Part shown: positions 1-6,458 of the stretch, in pieces | Layout: each line of letters starts with the position of its first letter | How positions within the stretch are numbered: the stretch's first letter is position 1 | Assembly (NCBI RefSeq): GCF_024171735.1 | Contig: NZ_JAMTCH010000003.1 | Coordinates: forward strand, 1,166,841 to 1,230,840 | DNA length: 64,000 nucleotides | Reading direction: 5' to 3' | Origin: Prauserella alba | GTDB taxonomy: Bacteria; Actinomycetota; Actinomycetes; Mycobacteriales; Pseudonocardiaceae | The notes under the pieces: model-generated | Seen by the model: only the letters and a program-made list of their open reading frames with translations | Told to the model about the DNA's origin: nothing | Database searches by the model: none | Position numbers and translations under genes: made by a program

Positions 1-339
1 GCGCACGACTCGGCCGTCGAGGAGTACGGCGAGGGCCCACGCGCCCACCGCACGGCGTTCGCCGCACTGAAACGCGGCTACGAGAAGGTCGGCGATCGCT
101 GGAGGGCCAAGCGCGACCACGGGCCCTCGGACACCCAGGCCGAGCGGGGCGGCGCAGGAAGGAAGCAGTACGCGACAGCCGGTGGCGTCGACGCGCGGGC
201 GGCCAAACGGCACCTGTACGAGCGCGCCAAGCAGCTCGACATCCGCGGCCGTTCCTCGATGACCAAACAGCAGCTCGTCAACGCGCTGCAGCGGGCGAGC
301 AGGCGCCGCACCGCCCGCTCGCGCGACCGTTCGGACTGA
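1..339 (+). CDS. ChaB family protein with C-terminal SAP/Rho-N-like domain (5' end cut off)
   Basis: An open frame runs from the first base to a TGA at 337-339, giving at least 112 residues; the start lies outside the window. The first ~34 residues (AHDSAVEEYGEG, then FAALKRGYEKVGDRW) resemble the end of the ChaB fold. After a basic, Gly-rich linker, the last ~45 residues (ARAAKRHLYERAKQLDIRGR, then SSMTKQQLVNALQRASRR) look like a SAP/Rho-N-terminal helix-extended-loop-helix that binds nucleic acid. In actinobacteria such ChaB-Rho_N proteins are often annotated as DNA-associated proteins of unknown role. It ends 32 bases before the convergent ligD polymerase gene, so it may belong to the same repair neighbourhood. 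The domain reading is fairly secure; the function is not. Confidence 0.7.
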   Translation, partial: AHDSAVEEYGEGPRAHRTAFAALKRGYEKVGDRWRAKRDHGPSDTQAERGGAGRKQYATAGGVDARAAKRHLYERAKQLDIRGRSSMTKQQLVNALQRASRRRTARSRDRSD

Positions 340-371
340 CCCTCCGGCTCACGCGGTGGTCTCCGCTCCGA

Positions 372-1403
372 TCAGGTCTTCTTCGCCCTGCTCGGTGCCA
401 CTCGTGGGGGTTCGCCGGGCTGTTTGGGATACACCGGCGGCCACGGCGCGTCCATCAGGCCCGCCGCCAGGTCCCGCCGCGACATCTCCAGCAGCGGTTC
501 GAGGGACTGGAGCCGCTCACCGATGCCCGCCCACGGGTCGCCGCGCTCGGCCAGCAGGCCGGGAACGGTGGCGATCGTGAGTTCACGCGGATCGACGTCG
601 GCCAGCTCGTCCCAGGTGATCGGCGCCGACACGCGAGCGCCGGCGACCGGGCGGACGCACCACGCGCCGAACACCGTCTTGTGCGGTGCGTTCTGATTGA
701 AGTCGACGAACACGCGCGCCCCGCGTTCCTCCTTCCACCACTGCGCGGTGATCAGCTGTGGATGGCGCCGTTCCAGTTCGCGCGCCAGGGCGACGGCGGC
801 GGCGCGCACGGCGTAGCTGTCCCACCGCGGCTCCAGGCGCACGTACAGGTGCAGTCCGCGCGAGCCCGTCGTCTTGATGACCGGTTCGATGCCGAGTTCG
901 CCGAGCAGCGCACGCGCCCGCACGGCCGCCTCCCGCACCTGGGAGAACGTGACCCCGGGGGACGGGTCGAGGTCGATCCGCAACTCGTCGGCCACCTCGG
1001 GAACCGCGGCGAGGTAGGGCCAGACGTGGAAGCCCAGACACCCCAGGTTGACCGCCCACAGCACGTGCGCCAGGTCGGCGGCCACGAGCGCGTCGCTGGT
1101 CGTACCGTTCGGCGTCGCCACCACGGTCGTGGTGAGCCAGTCCGGAACCGAGGTCGGCACCCGCTTCTGGAACCACGATTTCCCGCCTGCACCGTTCGGA
1201 TAGCGCTCCATGAGCAACGGCCTGCCGCCGAGCGTGGCCAGCAACGGCCCGGCCACCGCCTCGTAGTAGCGCACCAGGTCGAGTTTCGTCTCGCCGCGCT
1301 CGGCGAAGAAGACCTTGCCCGGACTGGAGATCGTGACCGGGGTGTGGCGCCCGTCCGGTCCCGGCACCTCGAGCGTCACGGAGTCCTTCGCCGCCGGGCT
1401 CAT
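372..1403 (-). CDS. ligD: Non-homologous end-joining polymerase, LigD POL domain (stand-alone)
   Basis: 343 residues, an archaeo-eukaryotic primase-type polymerase. Candidate metal-binding acidic residues are D144 and D146 in RIDLDPSPG and D234 in VFVDFNQN; SRGLHLYV carries the conserved His of the nucleotide site. Family knowledge: LigD POL fills and adds (ribo)nucleotides at broken ends during Ku-dependent end joining. In mycobacteria POL, nuclease and ligase form one protein; here POL is its own gene. The ATG at 1403 overlaps the ligase stop codon by 4 bases (ATGA), so the two are translationally coupled and likely work together. No Ku gene or nuclease domain is inside the window. A longer upstream frame exists but overlaps the ligase gene and is not used. 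Confidence 0.93.
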   Translation of the reverse strand: MSPAAKDSVTLEVPGPDGRHTPVTISSPGKVFFAERGETKLDLVRYYEAVAGPLLATLGGRPLLMERYPNGAGGKSWFQKRVPTSVPDWLTTTVVATPNGTTSDALVAADLAHVLWAVNLGCLGFHVWPYLAAVPEVADELRIDLDPSPGVTFSQVREAAVRARALLGELGIEPVIKTTGSRGLHLYVRLEPRWDSYAVRAAAVALARELERRHPQLITAQWWKEERGARVFVDFNQNAPHKTVFGAWCVRPVAGARVSAPITWDELADVDPRELTIATVPGLLAERGDPWAGIGERLQSLEPLLEMSRRDLAAGLMDAPWPPVYPKQPGEPPRVAPSRAKKT

Positions 1404-2485
1404 GCCGGGGTCGCCTCGTCGAACAGCGCCGTCAGCTCGGCGGGCGGCACTTCCTCCAGCTGGGAGTAGGTGCACGACGCCGGGTCGCGGTCGTCCCGGA
1501 ACCGCACCAGTCTGCCGCCGTGCCGGAACCGGCCCGCCTGGAGGTGCTCGTACCGCACCTCGGCGACCCGTTCGATGCGCAGCGGCTCCCACGAGAGGTC
1601 CTTGCCTGCGCTCCACCTGCTCTGCCCGCCCGGCATGCGGCCACCGTGGGCGGCCTGCGCCGCCGGATCCGCCCAGTCGCGCCACGGATGCCCTTCGAGC
1701 GCCCCTGACCGGAGCGGTTCCAGCTCACCGGCCAGTTCCCGCCTGCGTGCGGCGGTGAAACTGCTCGCCACGCCGACGTGATGCAGTCTGCCCGCCTCGT
1801 CGTGGAGCCCCAGCAGCAACGAGCCGACGCCCTCGCCGTCGGAGTGCCAGCGGAATCCGGCCACCACGCAGTCGGCCGTGCGTTCGTGTTTGACCTTGCG
1901 CATCGTCCGCTTGTCCTGCCGGTACGGATCGTCGGCCGCCTTGACCATGACCCCGTCGAACCCGGCGCCCTCGAACCGGGTGAACCAGTCCTCGGCGACG
2001 TCGGCGTCGCCGGTCACCGGCGTGAGGTGCACGCGGGCGGGCGCGGTGTCGAGGATGTCCTCCAGGCGTGCGCGGCGCCGGGAGAACGGCTGCTCGGTCA
2101 GGTCCTCGTCCCCGAGCGCGAGCAGATCGAACGCCACGAATCCCGCGGGTGTCTCCTCCGCGAGCTTGCGTACCCGCGAGGCCGCCGGGTGGAGCCGTTG
2201 CTGCAGCGCGTCGAAGTCCAGTCCGGCCTCGCCGACGATGACGATCTCCCCGTCGACCACGCAGCGCGGCGGCAGCGCGTCGGCCAGCAACGTGACCAGC
2301 TCGGGAAAGTACCGGGTGAGCGGGCGGTCGTTGCGCGAACCGAGTTCGATCTCGTCGCCGTCGCGGAACACGATGCACCGGAATCCGTCCCACTTGGGCT
2401 CGTAGCACAGGCCGGGGTCGCGGGGGAGTTCGCGCACGAGAGTGGCGAGCATCGGCCGGACCGGTGGCATCACAGGCAGCTGCAC
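1400..2485 (-). CDS. ligD: ATP-dependent DNA ligase, LigD LIG domain (stand-alone)
   Basis: 361 residues from a GTG at 2485. The adenylation-domain nucleotide-binding motif EPKWDGFR places the catalytic lysine at about residue 31; SRND (motif Ia region), DGEIVI (motif III), FDGVMVKAADDPY (motif IV) and KVKHERTADCVV (motif V) follow in order. The last ~120 residues form the OB-fold domain. Family knowledge: LigD-type ligases seal double-strand breaks with Ku. Its end overlaps the start of the polymerase gene (1400-1403), an operon. Longer upstream starts read through Pro/Arg-rich sequence without similarity, so the start just before the conserved PVMPPVRPMLA block is preferred. Confidence 0.92.
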   Translation of the reverse strand: MQLPVMPPVRPMLATLVRELPRDPGLCYEPKWDGFRCIVFRDGDEIELGSRNDRPLTRYFPELVTLLADALPPRCVVDGEIVIVGEAGLDFDALQQRLHPAASRVRKLAEETPAGFVAFDLLALGDEDLTEQPFSRRRARLEDILDTAPARVHLTPVTGDADVAEDWFTRFEGAGFDGVMVKAADDPYRQDKRTMRKVKHERTADCVVAGFRWHSDGEGVGSLLLGLHDEAGRLHHVGVASSFTAARRRELAGELEPLRSGALEGHPWRDWADPAAQAAHGGRMPGGQSRWSAGKDLSWEPLRIERVAEVRYEHLQAGRFRHGGRLVRFRDDRDPASCTYSQLEEVPPAELTALFDEATPA

Positions 2486-2605
2486 ACCAGCGATCGTAGA
2501 GCGGCGGCGGCCGTCCGGCACGGTGTCGAACCCGGGCGGCCGGTCCCGCGCAGCCGCCCGCACGCCGGCGCGGGGGGACGCCGAGTCGAGCGGTGGCGGC
2601 AGCGC

Positions 2606-2622
2606 GGCCGGCTCAGCCGGCC
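2606..2622. terminator. Hairpin whose loop is the sigma-factor stop codon
   Basis: A perfect inverted repeat, GGCCGGC-TCA-GCCGGCC, where the 3-base loop (2613-2615) is the TGA stop of the minus-strand sigma gene. There is no T-run. It could act as a weak terminator or mRNA 3' stabiliser between the sigma gene and ligD. Confidence 0.4.
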
Positions 2623-3674
2623 CAGGCCAGCAGCGAGCCGTGGTTCTCCGCACGGAGCCGGGACAGGCCGCGCTCCTCGAGCGAGCGCACGCGCTTGCGC
2701 GTCAGCCCCAGCCTGCGGGCGATGTCGGGCACGGTGTGCGCATCGCCGTCGGTGAGGCCGTATCGCAGCGCCAGCACCGTCGCCTCCTGCGCGGGCAGTG
2801 TCTCCAGCGCGGCGTTGAGTTCGCCGACCATCGAGGAGTGCTCGAGCGACTCGCTCACGCCGGGCACCGATCCGGCGGTGACCAGGTCACCGAGGGTGAG
2901 TTCGCCCTCGTCGTCCACCGGGACGTCGAGACTGGCCGTGCTCTGCCCGGCCTGCCGCAGCGCCAGCACCCGTTCGACCGACATGTCCGCGGCCTGTGCG
3001 AGTTCGTCGACCGAGAGGTTGTGCTGCCCCTGCGCCTCGAGCGTCCGCTGCAGCCGGTCGAGCTTCGCGATCTGCTCGGCGGTGTGCATCGGCAGCCGGA
3101 TCGTGCCGCTGAAGAACGCGTTGCCGCGCTGGATGGCCTGCCGGATCCACCACATCGCGTACGTGGAGAACTTGAAGCCCTTGGCGTAGTCGAACTTCTC
3201 CACCGCGTGGATCAGGCCGAGGTTGCCCTCCTGCACGGCGTCGAGCAGCGACAGGTTGGAGTTGCGGTTCTTGCGGGCGGCCGTGACCACCAGCCGCAGG
3301 TTGGCCTGCACCATGTGATCCTTCGCCGCCTCACCGTCCCGCGCGATCTCCTGGAGATCCCTGCGGTCGGCGGGCAGCTCGGCGGCACCGGACGGCAGCG
3401 TCGGGGCGGCGCTGCCGTCGTGGCCGGCCGAACGGGAGCCGGTGCTACTGCCGTCGGCGCTGTCGTGACCGTCGCCGGCACGGTCGGCCCTGCGGAGCAA
3501 CTCGGTGGCGTAGACGCCCGCCTCGATGCGCTTGGCCAGGTCGATCTCCTGCTCGGCGGTCAGCAGCGGCGTCCTACCGATCTCGTCGAGGTAGACACGG
3601 ACCAGGTCGGCGTCTGCCTCGCCGCTGCCCGGTGCACGCGTGCGGCGGGTCGGGGTCTTGGTGGCTTCTGCCAA
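2613..3674 (-). CDS. Group-2 (SigA/SigB-like) RNA polymerase sigma-70 factor
   Basis: 353 residues. Region 1.2 lies at ~22-53 (DLVRVYLDEIGRTPLLTAEQ), followed by a ~45-residue Ser/Gly-rich low-complexity insert, region 2 (HMVQANLRLVVTAARK; KGFKFSTYAMWWIRQAI contacts the -10), region 3 (LPMHTAEQIAKLDRLQ), and region 4 with the -35 helix-turn-helix (VPDIARRLGLTRKRVRSLEE). It is shorter than a primary SigA and lacks a full region 1.1, so it is likely an alternative group-2 factor used in stress or stationary phase (inference). The start is TTG at 3674: an AGAGGTGA Shine-Dalgarno sits 6-7 bases upstream and no ATG/GTG is better placed. It begins only 34 bases after the AraC-type gene, so readthrough is likely. 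The Shine-Dalgarno lies inside an inverted repeat. Confidence 0.92.
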   Translation of the reverse strand: MAEATKTPTRRTRAPGSGEADADLVRVYLDEIGRTPLLTAEQEIDLAKRIEAGVYATELLRRADRAGDGHDSADGSSTGSRSAGHDGSAAPTLPSGAAELPADRRDLQEIARDGEAAKDHMVQANLRLVVTAARKNRNSNLSLLDAVQEGNLGLIHAVEKFDYAKGFKFSTYAMWWIRQAIQRGNAFFSGTIRLPMHTAEQIAKLDRLQRTLEAQGQHNLSVDELAQAADMSVERVLALRQAGQSTASLDVPVDDEGELTLGDLVTAGSVPGVSESLEHSSMVGELNAALETLPAQEATVLALRYGLTDGDAHTVPDIARRLGLTRKRVRSLEERGLSRLRAENHGSLLAWAG

Positions 3675-3675
3675 T

Positions 3676-3711
3676 CGTTGTCACCTCTTTCCGTTATGAC
3701 AACGCTTGTCA
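3676..3711. promoter_or_regulatory. Triple TTGTCA/TGACAA inverted repeats over the sigma-factor translation start
   Basis: CGTTGTCA (3676-3683) pairs perfectly with TGACAACG (3697-3704), and TGACAA (3697-3702) forms a second dyad with TTGTCA (3706-3711) over a 3-base spacer. In the minus-strand mRNA the first pair forms a stem with the AGAGG Shine-Dalgarno in its loop; the second overlaps the AraC-type gene stop. It could be a protein operator or a translation-control hairpin; the sequence alone does not decide. Confidence 0.45.
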
Positions 3712-4725
3712 GTCGTGTGGCATTCCGCCCCGGAACGTGGCGCGGTACACGCCCGGGGAGACACCGAGCACATCACGGAAGTGTGCCCGCAGCGAAGCGC
3801 TCGTGCCGAATCCCACGTCGCCTGCGACGGTGTCGACGGGCCGGTCGGTCTCTTCCAGCAGGACACGGGCCCGTTCCACCCGCTGCTGGGTGAGCCATCG
3901 ACCGGGTGAACAGCCGGTCTCGGCGCGGAACCGGCGCGTGAACGTGCGCACACTCATCGACGCGTGTTCCGCCAGCTGCGACAACGACACGGGCCGGTCG
4001 AGCCGCTCCAAGGCCCATGCCCGCGCCGGTGCGGTGGACGTGCCGGCCGCATCGGGCACCGGCTGCGGCACGTACTGGGCCTGCCCACCCTCGCGGTACG
4101 GCGGCACGACGGTCCTGCGGGCGACGTCGGCGGCCACCGCTGCGCCGTGGTCGCGCCGGATCAGGTGGAGGCACAGGTCGATGCCGGCCGCCTCACCCGC
4201 GGACGTGAGGACGTCGCCGCCGTCGGTGAACAGCACGTCGGGGTCCAGCGCGATGTGCGGGAACCGCAGGCGGAAGGCGTCGGCGGACCGCCAGTGGGTC
4301 GTGATGCGGCGGCCGTCGAGCAGCCCCGCGGCGGCGAGCACGAACGCGCCGGTGCAGATCGAGGCGATGCGGGTGCCGGGCCGGACACGGGCGAGTGCGG
4401 CCGCCAGCGCCGGGCCCAGCGGACCGCCGGTCTCCGGCTGGCCGGGCTCTCCCGACGCCGGCACCAGCACCGTCTCCGCGTCGTCGATCACCTCGGGCCC
4501 GTGGGGGACGTGGATGGGGAAATCGGCGTCGGTCGGCAGCCGGCCGGGCTCGGTCGCGCACGTCACGACGTCGTACAGCGGCGAGCCCACACCCGGTCCG
4601 GACTGACGGCGGGCCGAGCCGAACAGCTGGTGGACGAGGCCGAGTTCGAGCGGCATGACGCCGGGGCGCACGAGCACGGCCACGCGGTGCGGCCGGTCGC
4701 GGCGCAGTTCCGCCTCGGATGACAT
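3709..4725 (-). CDS. GlxA/FtrA-type transcriptional regulator (DJ-1/PfpI domain + AraC HTH)
   Basis: 338 residues. Residues ~12-200 form a class I glutamine amidotransferase-like DJ-1/PfpI fold (HRVAVLVRPGVMPLELGLVH; nucleophile-elbow Cys in SICTGAFVLAAAGLL; THWRSAD). Residues ~235-330 form the double helix-turn-helix AraC domain (SLSQLAEHASMSVRTFTRRF; TGCSPGRWLTQQRVERARVLL; DTVAGDVGFGTSASLRAHFR). Family knowledge: these proteins sense small molecules and activate nearby catabolic or detoxification genes; the DJ-1 part is usually not catalytic. It ends 34 bases before the sigma factor gene on the same strand. The ligand cannot be inferred. Confidence 0.92.
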   Translation of the reverse strand: MSSEAELRRDRPHRVAVLVRPGVMPLELGLVHQLFGSARRQSGPGVGSPLYDVVTCATEPGRLPTDADFPIHVPHGPEVIDDAETVLVPASGEPGQPETGGPLGPALAAALARVRPGTRIASICTGAFVLAAAGLLDGRRITTHWRSADAFRLRFPHIALDPDVLFTDGGDVLTSAGEAAGIDLCLHLIRRDHGAAVAADVARRTVVPPYREGGQAQYVPQPVPDAAGTSTAPARAWALERLDRPVSLSQLAEHASMSVRTFTRRFRAETGCSPGRWLTQQRVERARVLLEETDRPVDTVAGDVGFGTSASLRAHFRDVLGVSPGVYRATFRGGMPHD

Positions 4726-4832
4726 GGCCGGATTCTTTCACATGGTGGCCTTTCGGTCACCTATTCCGGTGCCGGGCACCGCGCATCCTGGCGCGGGACA
4801 CCTACCGACGACGATCCGTGAGGAGACATGCG

Positions 4833-5057
4833 GTGATCGCACTTCTGTTCGTGGCGGGCCTGGTCCTCGTGTTGGCTGGAATCGGGCGGACGGTGTGCCA
4901 CCCAGGGCTTCCCTTCGAGGTGGAGCCGGCCTTCGCCCGCCACGTCGTGACGGGCATGGCGGTGCTCTGGCGTATCGGGCTGGCCGGCAGCGAGGCCCAT
5001 GACAGGGCCGGCAGCGCGGGGGCGCGGCGTCGCGCGACTCCCGACGATATGGCTTGA
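4833..5057 (+). CDS. Small single-pass membrane protein, paralogue A
   Basis: 74 residues from a GTG at 4833, with AGGAG 7 bases upstream. An N-terminal hydrophobic helix (ALLFVAGLVLVLAGIG) is followed by a conserved block, GRTVCHPGLPFEVEPAFARH, and VVTGMAVLWRIG, then a hydrophilic tail. The minus-strand protein at 6160-6375 shares GRTV-PGLPF-VEPAFARHVVTG and the preceding CCGTGAGGAGAC leader bases. I do not recognise the family. It lies 64 bases upstream of the quinone-reductase-like gene in the same direction, suggesting a shared membrane redox role (inference). The tail after residue ~52 differs from the paralogue. Confidence 0.7.
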   Translation: MIALLFVAGLVLVLAGIGRTVCHPGLPFEVEPAFARHVVTGMAVLWRIGLAGSEAHDRAGSAGARRRATPDDMA

Positions 5058-5083
5058 TTCTTTTGAAGACTGTCTATCCGGTC

Positions 5084-5108
5084 ACTGGACTGGAAAAGTG
5101 GACCGGTC
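5084..5108 (+). promoter_or_regulatory. TGGACT-box operator upstream of the NAD(P)H dehydrogenase gene
   Basis: ACTGGACTGG at 5084-5093, with TGGACCGG 13 bases further on (5099-5106), lies 14-38 bases before the start codon. The same 10-mer occurs before the MocR-type regulator (6438-6447) and early in its coding region (6517-6526), so this is a candidate MocR binding site. Confidence 0.55.
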
Positions 5109-5121
5109 GAGGCTGGTGGGC

Positions 5122-5889
5122 ATGAACGTACTGTGGATTCACGCTCATCCGGAACCGCGGTCGCTGGGCGGCATGCTCGCCACCGAGGGCAGGCGCGCGC
5201 TGGTCGAGTCCGGCCACGCCGTGATCGTGTCCGATCTGTACGCGATGCGCTGGAACCCCGTGGTCGACGCGGCCGACTTCGGGCACGACCCGGCCCGCAG
5301 GCTCCACGTGGGCGCCGCGTCCCGGCGTGCCTACGACGCGGGTGAACTCGGCGCCGACATCGCTGCCGAACACGAGAAGCTGCGCTGGGCGGATGCCGTC
5401 GTGCTGCAGTTCCCGTTGTGGTGGCTCGGTCCGCCCGCCATCCTGAAAGGCTGGCTGGACCGCGTACTGGTCCACGGTTTCGGGTTCGGGGTGACCGACC
5501 CGGCGACCGGCCGGGTGCGCCGCTACGGCGACGGGGAACTGGTGGGCAAACGCGGACTGGTGGTCACGACGATCGGGGCGCGGGAGAGCTCGTTCGGCCC
5601 GCGCGGGATCCACGGTCACCTCGACGATGTGCTGTTTCCGCTGCACCACGGTGTGTTCTGGTACACGGGGATGGAGGCGTTGCCGCCGCTGGCCGTCTAC
5701 GGTGCCGATCGCGCGGACGAGGGCACGGCGGACCGGGCCGTCGCCGGGCTCCGACGCCGCCTGGCCGGACTGGCCTGCGACGAGCCGCTGCCGTTCCGCA
5801 GCGAGCACGGCGGCGACTACGACACCGATCTCGTGCTCCGTCCGGGCCTCGCCCGGGGAAGGTCAGGTCCGGCGCTCCACTATCGATGA
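5122..5889 (+). CDS. NAD(P)H dehydrogenase (quinone)-type flavoprotein, NQO1/KefF/MdaB family
   Basis: 255 residues. A flavodoxin-like fold: the start VLWIHAHPEPRSLGGMLA holds the FMN/FAD phosphate loop, then DLYAMRWNPVVD, WADAVVLQFPLWWLGPPAI (flavin ring pocket), LKGWLDRVLVHGFGFG and GKRGLVVTTIGARESSFGP. Family knowledge: two-electron reduction of quinones or electrophiles with NAD(P)H, preventing semiquinone cycling; some members regulate K+ efflux. The ATG at 5122 precedes the conserved strand directly. Neighbours are two small paralogous membrane proteins and a MocR regulator sharing the TGGACT-box, so the gene is probably induced by that regulator. The exact electron acceptor is unknown. 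Confidence 0.88.
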   Translation: MNVLWIHAHPEPRSLGGMLATEGRRALVESGHAVIVSDLYAMRWNPVVDAADFGHDPARRLHVGAASRRAYDAGELGADIAAEHEKLRWADAVVLQFPLWWLGPPAILKGWLDRVLVHGFGFGVTDPATGRVRRYGDGELVGKRGLVVTTIGARESSFGPRGIHGHLDDVLFPLHHGVFWYTGMEALPPLAVYGADRADEGTADRAVAGLRRRLAGLACDEPLPFRSEHGGDYDTDLVLRPGLARGRSGPALHYR

Positions 5890-6159
5890 GCTCCGGCCCG
5901 CTGTGAGGGCGGTCTGCCCGTGCGCTCGCGGCGGGCTCGGCCGTGGTGAGGCCGGTCCGCCGCCTGTCCGGTTCTCGTGACGGTGGCAGTCACGTCGAAC
6001 GAGGGCCGGGGCGGGAAGGCCGTGGTGGGGGAAGGGTGTTGCGGCGTCGATCGCCGCGGGTACCTGCGCGGCACGGCGGTGGACCGCGCAGGCGGGGTGC
6101 AGGCCGGCGGCGGAGTCGGCGCCGTGGGCGGGCCGCCCGCCGCACGGTGCCTGCGGGCG

Positions 6160-6375
6160 TCAGCGGGTGATCGGGGTCCGGTCGCCGGCCTGCTCGGTGC
6201 GGTCCAATCGGTCGGCATTGGCCCGGCCGATGTGCCAGAGGATCACGATGCCGGTCACGACGTGGCGGGCGAACGCGGGCTCCACGTCGAACGGCAGTCC
6301 CGGGTAGTGCACCGTCCGCCCGATCACTGCCAGAACCAGGATCAGGCCTGCCGCGAACAGGAATGTGGTCACCAT
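6160..6375 (-). CDS. Small single-pass membrane protein, paralogue B
   Basis: 71 residues from an ATG at 6375 (an adjacent in-frame GTG aligns with the start of paralogue A). Hydrophobic helix TTFLFAAGLILVLAVIG, then GRTVHYPGLPFDVEPAFARH and VVTGIVILWHIG, nearly the same as the protein at 4833-5057 but encoded in inverted orientation about 1.1 kb away. The Shine-Dalgarno GAGGAG and its flank are also conserved. It is divergent from the MocR gene, with a TGGACT-box pair between them. Family unknown. The 270 bases between the flavoprotein gene and this gene (5890-6159) show no convincing ORF. Confidence 0.7.
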   Translation of the reverse strand: MVTTFLFAAGLILVLAVIGRTVHYPGLPFDVEPAFARHVVTGIVILWHIGRANADRLDRTEQAGDRTPITR

Positions 6376-6417
6376 TGCGTCTCGTCTCCTCACGGGTCGT
6401 GCTCGGTATCGGTGTCA

Positions 6418-6449
6418 TGGACTAGAATCCCCGCCATACTGGACTGGAG
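6418..6449 (+). promoter_or_regulatory. Two direct TGGACT-boxes, 22 bp apart, between divergent genes
   Basis: TGGACTAGAA (6418-6427) and TGGACTGGAG (6440-6449) are direct repeats offset by 22 bases, two helical turns. The second overlaps the GGAG Shine-Dalgarno of the MocR gene, so bound regulator could block its own synthesis. Direct-repeat operators are typical of MocR proteins (family knowledge). Confidence 0.6.
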
Positions 6450-6458
6450 TAAGTACCA

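Noticed and set aside
5880-6218. Pro/Arg-rich minus-strand frame between the flavoprotein and mini membrane protein genes
   Set aside because: Overlaps both neighbours' ends, lacks a plausible start and looks like random GC-rich reading.
6421-6449. Possible LexA or IR-type operator before the MocR gene
   Set aside because: The boxes are direct, not inverted, and do not match GAAC-N4-GTTC.
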